Of a DNA stretch of 64,000 nt, positions 59,373 through 64,000 are shown in pieces. Position 1 is the first letter of the stretch; each line of letters begins with the position of its first letter. The stretch is from Adlercreutzia shanghongiae (GTDB taxonomy: Bacteria > Actinomycetota > Coriobacteriia > Coriobacteriales > Eggerthellaceae). The stretch covers positions 1-64,000 of the forward strand of contig NZ_JAYMFI010000017.1 of the NCBI RefSeq assembly GCF_035830635.1. The letters are read 5' to 3'. Both the position numbers and the translations under genes were made by a program. Under the pieces are notes generated by a model, which saw nothing but the letters and a program-made list of their open reading frames with translations, made no database searches and was not told where the DNA came from.

Positions 59373-60616
59373 TGGCACCACACCTCCATCGCGCTCCATC
59401 CGGCCAGCAGGCCCGAAGCCCAGGCCCAGTGCAGGTTGTAGCCGCCGCAGGGCGCATCCACGTCAAGTGCCTCGCCGACGACGTAGAGCCCCGGCACGCA
59501 CCGCAGCTCGCAGGAGCGCGCGTCTACCGCGCCCACATCGATGCCGCCGCGGCGCACTTGGCACTGCCTCGCATCGCCCAAGCCCGTCACCTTCATGCGC
59601 AGACCCTTCAGCACAGGCGCCATGCGGGGCGCATCCCCCTTGGCGACAAGGCGATTCTCCTCAAGGCCGGCGGCGTGAAGCAGCACGTCAGCCACGGGCG
59701 CGAGCACCATACCGCGCAGCATGTCGCCCCAGCGCACGTCGCGACCGAGACGGGAGCGCAGCATTTTGCGGCGGCGATTGAGGAACGCCTCAGCGTCGTT
59801 GGCGCTCACGTCCGGTACGAAATCGACCGCCAGCTCATCGCCAGGATGAGCGAGGCGGCTCAGATTGAAGGCGGCGATGCCCGAGACGCCGTACTTGCGG
59901 AACATGACCTCGCCTCTCTCGCGGCTGACCAGGCAATCGCGCCGCCACAGCTCCAACGCGCCACGCACGCGGATGTTGTCGAGCCGGCGACCGATGGAGC
60001 CTTCCGTTGCCAAGGGACCCAGGGTCGGCTCGGTCGCCCTGAAGCGGACGCCCACGGGCAGAAGGCTAGAGACAATGGAGCCGCCGACCGCCACGATGAC
60101 CGCGTCGGCGCGCTCGAAGCGCCCATCGGCAAGGCGCAGCGTGAAGCGACCGCCCTCCCCGCGCGGCGGCTCCACGGCGGCCACCTCGCAGCCTACGTGC
60201 TCTTCCACACCGGCAGCGGCGCAGGCCGCGCGCAGGCAGTCGAGCACGGACGTGGCCTTGTTGGCCAGCGGGTACAGGCGCCCCTCGCCCTCTTCGCGCC
60301 ACACCAGACCGCAATCGGCGAAAAACCCGAGGACGCCGTTGGGATAGGCCGTCGACGGCTCCGCCTGAGACGCAACGTGGCGCCGGCTTGCGCTTTCGAG
60401 GCGCGCCAGCACCTCGCCGACGAAAGCGGGGTTGCGGTAATCGTCGGCTGAAACGACGCTGTTGGAGAAATTGCATCGCCCGTTGCCGGTCGCAAGGATA
60501 GAACGCCCCACGCGATCGGACGCCTCGTAAAGAGCGACCGGGGCACCGAAGCTCGCCGCGGCCGCCGCGGCCGAGAGGCCCGAAGCCCCGCCACCTATGA
60601 TTGCGATTCTTTTCAT
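59369..60616 (-). CDS. HI0933-like flavoprotein (aminoacetone-oxidase family, COG2081)
   Basis: The 415-residue protein has the FAD motif IAIIGGGASGLSAAAAAASFG, the family segment SILATGNGRCNFSN and the C-terminal GGYNLHWAWASGLLAG. Family members are putative NAD(P)/FAD oxidoreductases of unknown substrate. The ATG at 60616 lies six bases after a TATACT box and has no ribosome site, so the mRNA is probably leaderless. The C-terminal stop overlaps the downstream flavoprotein. Confidence 0.86.
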   Translation of the reverse strand: MKRIAIIGGGASGLSAAAAAASFGAPVALYEASDRVGRSILATGNGRCNFSNSVVSADDYRNPAFVGEVLARLESASRRHVASQAEPSTAYPNGVLGFFADCGLVWREEGEGRLYPLANKATSVLDCLRAACAAAGVEEHVGCEVAAVEPPRGEGGRFTLRLADGRFERADAVIVAVGGSIVSSLLPVGVRFRATEPTLGPLATEGSIGRRLDNIRVRGALELWRRDCLVSRERGEVMFRKYGVSGIAAFNLSRLAHPGDELAVDFVPDVSANDAEAFLNRRRKMLRSRLGRDVRWGDMLRGMVLAPVADVLLHAAGLEENRLVAKGDAPRMAPVLKGLRMKVTGLGDARQCQVRRGGIDVGAVDARSCELRCVPGLYVVGEALDVDAPCGGYNLHWAWASGLLAGWSAMEVWCQ

Positions 60617-60622
60617 ACGCTC

Positions 60623-60628
60623 AGTATA
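60623..60628 (-). promoter_or_regulatory. -10 box giving a leaderless flavoprotein mRNA
   Basis: The minus strand reads TATACT six bases before the ATG at 60616. It overlaps the T-rich tail of the terminator of the upstream gene. Confidence 0.45.
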
Positions 60629-60660
60629 AAAGATAAGCGGCCCTCCGAAGAAGGCCGCTT
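60629..60660 (-). terminator. Terminator of the first AGCS symporter gene
   Basis: On the minus strand AAGCGGCC/GGCCGCTT (60653-60660 with 60635-60642) is followed by ATCTTTTATAC. The tail is shared with the next promoter. Confidence 0.75.
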
Positions 60661-60700
60661 GACAGCTCCCGATAATGCGCAAGTTCCGGCAGCGAGGCGC

Positions 60701-62131
60701 CTACTTGCTTTCCAGCTGCGGGATAGGGGTCTCGTCGCGCTCGTCCAGATGACCCTCATACACATAGTGCTTGGTCTCGCGGGCGATGAGACCCGACAGC
60801 AGCAACACCATGATGATGTTGGGGATGGCCATAAGAGCGTTGGTGATGTCGGACACCGTCCACACCACATCGCCCACGCCGATAGCGCCGAGGAAGGCCA
60901 CCACCACGTAGAGCACCTGGTAAGGACGGATGGCGCGCTTGCCGAACAGATAGGTGACGCAGCGGTTGCCGTAGTAGGACCAGCCGAGGATGGTGGAGTA
61001 GGCGAACAGAATCATGCCGAAGATCAGGATGGGCGTGCCGATGTAGGGAATGCTCGCGAAGGCCGCGCTGGACAGCTGGGCGCCGGCGCTGATGTTGCCG
61101 GCCATGATCTCGGATTGCAGGTCGGCGTTGCCGAGCATGGTGGACACGAGCACAAGACCCGTGAGCAGGCAGATGATGACGGTATCCCAGAAAGTGCCGG
61201 TCATGGAGACGAGGGCCTGGCGGGCCGGGTTGCGGGTAGCGGCAGCCGATGCCACGATGGGCGCAGAGCCGAGGCCGGACTCGTTGGAGAACAGGCCGCG
61301 GGCGCAGCCGAACTGCAGGGCCAGCATGAGGCCGCTTCCCAGAGCGCCGCCGAAGGCCGCCTTGGCGGTGAAGGCGCTCTCCACGATCAGGCAGAACGCG
61401 GGCCAAACGAGCTCCCAGTTCATGCCGAGGATGACGACGCAGCCCCAGATGTAGGCAATGGCCATGAAGGGCACGAGCTTCTCGCACACATTCGAAATAA
61501 CCCTCACGCCGCCGAAGATGACGATGGACACCATGATGACGATGGCCAGGCCAATGCCCCAGGCGGGCACGCCGGGCAAGTTCGTGGAGATGACCTCAGT
61601 CATGGCCGAGGACTGCACGGCCGAGCCGATGCCGAACGACGCGATAGCCGCGAACAGAGCGAAAGCGCCGGCGCCAAGGAGCGCCCACCAGGGCGTGTTG
61701 CCGTCCTTGTCGTTGAAGCCGCGCTTCCACGCGTACATGGCGCCGCCGAGCATGTTGCCCGAGTGGTCCTTCACGCGGTACTTCACCGCGGCGAAGGTCT
61801 CGGAGTACTTGGTAGCGATGCCGAACACGCCGGTGATCCACATCCAGAACACCGCGCCCGGGCCGCCGGCGATGATGGCCGTGCCCACACCGACGATGTT
61901 GCCGGTACCGATGGTGGCCGAAAGCGCCGTGCACAAAGCGCCGAACTGGCTGATGTCGCCGGGAGCGTCGGGGTCCTTGGTGACGGACAGCTTGATGGCC
62001 GTCGGCAGCTTGCGCTGGATGAAGCCCGTGCGGAAGGTCAGGTAGATATGCGATCCCAGAAGCAGCACGAGCATCGGCGGGCCCCAGACGAAGCCGTCGA
62101 TGCTGTTGATGATGTCGACGATCATATCCAT
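60701..62131 (-). CDS. Alanine or glycine:cation symporter (AGCS family), copy 1
   Basis: The 476-residue protein has about 11 membrane helices and the AGCS signature GDISQFGALCTALSATIGTGNIVGV (about residues 55-79), which in AgcS forms the substrate and sodium sites, and the segment ARGLFSNESGLGSAPI (about 276-291). It probably imports alanine, glycine or a related amino acid with sodium. The ATG at 62131 follows GAGAGGAG. It is a close paralogue of the gene at 62480-63910, and the two are consecutive. Confidence 0.92.
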   Translation of the reverse strand: MDMIVDIINSIDGFVWGPPMLVLLLGSHIYLTFRTGFIQRKLPTAIKLSVTKDPDAPGDISQFGALCTALSATIGTGNIVGVGTAIIAGGPGAVFWMWITGVFGIATKYSETFAAVKYRVKDHSGNMLGGAMYAWKRGFNDKDGNTPWWALLGAGAFALFAAIASFGIGSAVQSSAMTEVISTNLPGVPAWGIGLAIVIMVSIVIFGGVRVISNVCEKLVPFMAIAYIWGCVVILGMNWELVWPAFCLIVESAFTAKAAFGGALGSGLMLALQFGCARGLFSNESGLGSAPIVASAAATRNPARQALVSMTGTFWDTVIICLLTGLVLVSTMLGNADLQSEIMAGNISAGAQLSSAAFASIPYIGTPILIFGMILFAYSTILGWSYYGNRCVTYLFGKRAIRPYQVLYVVVAFLGAIGVGDVVWTVSDITNALMAIPNIIMVLLLSGLIARETKHYVYEGHLDERDETPIPQLESK

Positions 62132-62479
62132 GTAGCGGTTCTCCTCTCGGTAGGCGCAAAGCGGAGCACTTTAACGCACTAAAGTAGCCGCATTATAGGC
62201 AGAGAAGATGACCGTTTTTGTTAACAATGGAAGAATTACCAGCGAACGGCGTGCCGCAACTCGCCCCATCGAAAGCTCGTTTTCGTTTTCTGGCCCCAAA
62301 ATACTTCGAGTGAACTAACGGCAGCCGAATCAAGATCAAAAACGAGTCGCAGACAACCTAAGAGGCCTCGCAGAGCCTTCAAACGGGCCGATTTCTGCCC
62401 CAAGAGTCCTCGCTATGGTTTCGAAGAAATGCATTCGGGGCATTTTCGGGCCACTAAACCCGCGCGAGCCTACAGTCGC
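62132..62479. other. Intergenic region between the two AGCS genes
   Basis: A TATAAT lies at 62192-62197 on the minus strand, 60 bases before the ATG of copy 1. Downstream, a dyad ACTTTA-ACGCAC-TAAAGT (62168-62185) would sit at the start of the transcript. Farther right, an imperfect hairpin (about 62385-62452, with TGCCCC/GGGGCA) starts 28 bases past the stop of copy 2. No gene is visible. Confidence 0.5.
62168..62197 (-). promoter_or_regulatory. Promoter and possible operator of AGCS copy 1
   Basis: The minus strand has TATAAT at 62192-62197 and a 6-base perfect dyad ACTTTA/TAAAGT just downstream, flanked by GCGG/CCGC. A repressor bound there would block initiation. Confidence 0.5.
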
Positions 62480-63910
62480 TTAAAACTGAGGGCCCTTCAC
62501 TACGGGGACGGGCTCGTCGGCCACTTCATCAAGATGGTCGTCGTAGACGAAGTGCTTGGTTTCCTTGGCGATCATGCCGGAAAGCAGCAGAACGACGATG
62601 ATGTTCGGAATGGCCATAAGGGCGTTGCCAATATCCGAGATCGTCCACACGACATCTCCCACTCCGATGGCGCCGAAAAAGGCTACGGCTACGTAGATGA
62701 CCTGATAGGGCTTGATGCCCTTCGGACCGAACAGATAGGCCACGCAGCGGTTGCCGTAGTAGGACCAGCCCAAGATGGTGGAATAGGCAAACGAGCACAT
62801 GCCCAGCACGAGAACAGGCGTGCCGACGTAGGGGATATCGGCGAACGCTGCCGAGGCCAGCGCCGCGCCGGTGTACACCGAGGGGTTCGCGAGAATGTCA
62901 GCGCCGATCTGCGGCTCGACGATCATGGTGGAGACGAGCACGATGCCCGTGAGCGCGCAAATGACCACCGTAGACCAAAACGCGCCGGTCATGGAGACAA
63001 GCGCCTGCTCGGCAGGGTTTTTCGTCTTGGCGGCGGCGGCCACAATGGGCGCCGTGCCGAGTCCGGACTCATTGGAGAACAGACCGCGGGCGCAGCCGTA
63101 CTGCAGGGCCATCATAAGACCGCTGCCCACCGCGCCGCCGAAAGCGGCATGGGGTGTGAAGGCGCACTCAATGATGAGCCCGAGCGTATCTCCCAAAACC
63201 GCGCCGTTCAGGCAGATGATAACGATGCAGCCAAGAGCGTAGGCTCCGGCCATGATGGGCACGAGCCATTCGCACACTCGCGCGATAGAGCGCACGCCGC
63301 CGAAGATGACCGCGGCCACGGCAACCACGATAACAAGAGCCACGACCCAGGCGGGAATAGCGGGGATAGACGAGGTGACGATGCCGGAAATGGCCGCCGC
63401 CTGCACCGCCGAACCGGTGCCCACCGTCGCGACCACGGCGAAGGCCGCGAAGGCCACGGCCCCCAACGTTGCCCACCAGGGCACCGTGCCGTCCCTCTTC
63501 GCGAAAGCGCGCTTCCACACGAACATGGCACCGCCGAGCATCTGGCCCGACTTGTCGCGCACGCGGTACTTCACGGCCGCGTAGGTCTCCACGTACTTGG
63601 TGGCGATGCCGAAGATGCCGGCAATCCACATCCAGAACACCGCACCCGGGCCTCCCGCCAGGATGGCGGTGGCCACGCCGACGATGGAGCCGGTGCCGAT
63701 GGTGGCGGCGAGCGCCGTGGCCAGCGCGCCGAAACTGGAGATGTCGCCCTTGCCGCCCTCGCCGCCTTTCACGGACATGCGAATGGCTTGGGGCAGCTTG
63801 CGCTGGATGAAGCCGGTGCGGAAGGTCAGGTAGATGTGCGTGCCGAGCAGCAGCGCAATCATCGCGGGACCCCAGACGATGGAGTCGATAGTTGTGAGAA
63901 GTTCAATCAT
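62480..63910 (-). CDS. Alanine or glycine:cation symporter (AGCS family), copy 2
   Basis: The 476-residue protein has the same length and layout as copy 1, with GDISSFGALATALAATIGTGSIVGV and ARGLFSNESGLGTAPI. The two differ mostly in loops and in the first 20 and last 10 residues, which points to an old tandem duplication and separate regulation. The ATG at 63910 lies seven bases after a TACAAT box with no ribosome site, so the mRNA is probably leaderless. Substrate is likely alanine, glycine or a D-amino acid. Confidence 0.92.
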   Translation of the reverse strand: MIELLTTIDSIVWGPAMIALLLGTHIYLTFRTGFIQRKLPQAIRMSVKGGEGGKGDISSFGALATALAATIGTGSIVGVATAILAGGPGAVFWMWIAGIFGIATKYVETYAAVKYRVRDKSGQMLGGAMFVWKRAFAKRDGTVPWWATLGAVAFAAFAVVATVGTGSAVQAAAISGIVTSSIPAIPAWVVALVIVVAVAAVIFGGVRSIARVCEWLVPIMAGAYALGCIVIICLNGAVLGDTLGLIIECAFTPHAAFGGAVGSGLMMALQYGCARGLFSNESGLGTAPIVAAAAKTKNPAEQALVSMTGAFWSTVVICALTGIVLVSTMIVEPQIGADILANPSVYTGAALASAAFADIPYVGTPVLVLGMCSFAYSTILGWSYYGNRCVAYLFGPKGIKPYQVIYVAVAFFGAIGVGDVVWTISDIGNALMAIPNIIVVLLLSGMIAKETKHFVYDDHLDEVADEPVPVVKGPQF

Positions 63911-63917
63911 GCACGCG

Positions 63918-63923
63918 ATTGTA
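63918..63923 (-). promoter_or_regulatory. -10 box giving a leaderless AGCS copy 2 mRNA
   Basis: The minus strand reads TACAAT seven bases before the ATG at 63910. Confidence 0.45.
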
Positions 63924-63940
63924 CACCAAGTTCCCTCCGC

Positions 63941-64000
63941 GCGGGAGGGCGGAGGGGTCATCGTCCCGTCTCCCGCTTCGCTGCTCGCCTTCGGCTCGGG
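63941..64000. repeat. Left part of a family 2 palindromic element (cut by window edge)
   Basis: CCCGCTTCGCTGCTCGCCTT and CGGCTCGGG at 63972-64000 align with the family 2 interior at 46345-46376 (CCCGCTCCGCTGTTCGCCTT then CGGCTCAGG). The GC-rich left arm begins near 63938. The right arm lies beyond the window. Confidence 0.6.

Overview
The window reads as a chromosomal segment of a high-GC, obligately anaerobic actinobacterium of the Coriobacteriia, most likely family Eggerthellaceae (the Eggerthella/Gordonibacter/Adlercreutzia group). This is inferred from the gene content: a Tat-exported flavoprotein reductase beside a membrane-anchored LuxR regulator, a Tat-exported molybdopterin oxidoreductase, a four-subunit 2-oxoacid:ferredoxin oxidoreductase, two ferredoxin-type aldo/keto reductases, an arginine deiminase at the left edge and few sugar genes. 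The species cannot be fixed from the sequence alone. There are no rRNA genes, no CRISPR array, no insertion sequence and no prophage.

Layout. 1-3.4 kb: start of arcA (minus, cut by the window edge), tRNA-Pro, a HipA-like kinase and a DUF3810 membrane metalloprotease-like protein. 3.4-14.4 kb: citramalate synthase, then a LuxR/flavoprotein pair, a decayed gene remnant, a GNAT acetyltransferase, an AlbA_2 ATPase-like regulator, a TetR regulator divergent from an Fe-S aldo/keto reductase with clear operators, tRNA-Gly, a HepT/MntA toxin-antitoxin pair and tRNA-Arg. 14.4-19.9 kb: porG-porD-porA-porB, a stand-alone LysR effector domain and a PaaK-type acyl-CoA ligase, which together suggest oxidative decarboxylation of 2-oxoacids and activation of aryl or acyl acids. 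20-36.3 kb: the gatCAB operon, larE-like and PARG-like genes, fluC/crcB, an MFS carrier, ychF, a sodium:neurotransmitter-symporter-family carrier, a second Fe-S aldo/keto reductase, truA and dnaE. 36.6-38.4 kb: small accessory genes (DUF4160/DUF2442, a DUF2779 relic, a PIN/RHH toxin-antitoxin pair). 38.5-49 kb: the complete F1Fo ATP synthase operon, a dCMP deaminase, upp, glyA and rpiB. 49.1-54.4 kb: a LysR regulator divergent from a DmsA/DmsB/TorD-type operon that lacks a membrane anchor gene. 54.4-64 kb: glpK, an alpha/beta hydrolase, a Sua5/YrdC protein, two flavoproteins and two paralogous AGCS amino-acid:cation symporters.

The most unusual signal is a set of large structured palindromic elements, most of them 18-50 bases downstream of the stop codon of minus-strand genes. 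In four copies (16.6, 30.7, 47.2 and 55.9 kb) the interior loop sequences are conserved while the outer stems are unrelated in sequence but still complementary. In one copy the element is read as protein: it encodes about 38 residues of an extension of the PorD ferredoxin subunit. A second family with the same architecture but a different interior occurs at 20.0 and 46.3 kb and runs off the right edge of the window. I know no named family that matches these elements. A separate short dispersed repeat (core ACGATAGCGGTGCA) clusters in both orientations at 24.0-24.2 kb and recurs at 0.8 kb. Several genes have a -10 box 6-7 bases before the ATG and no Shine-Dalgarno sequence, which points to leaderless transcripts.
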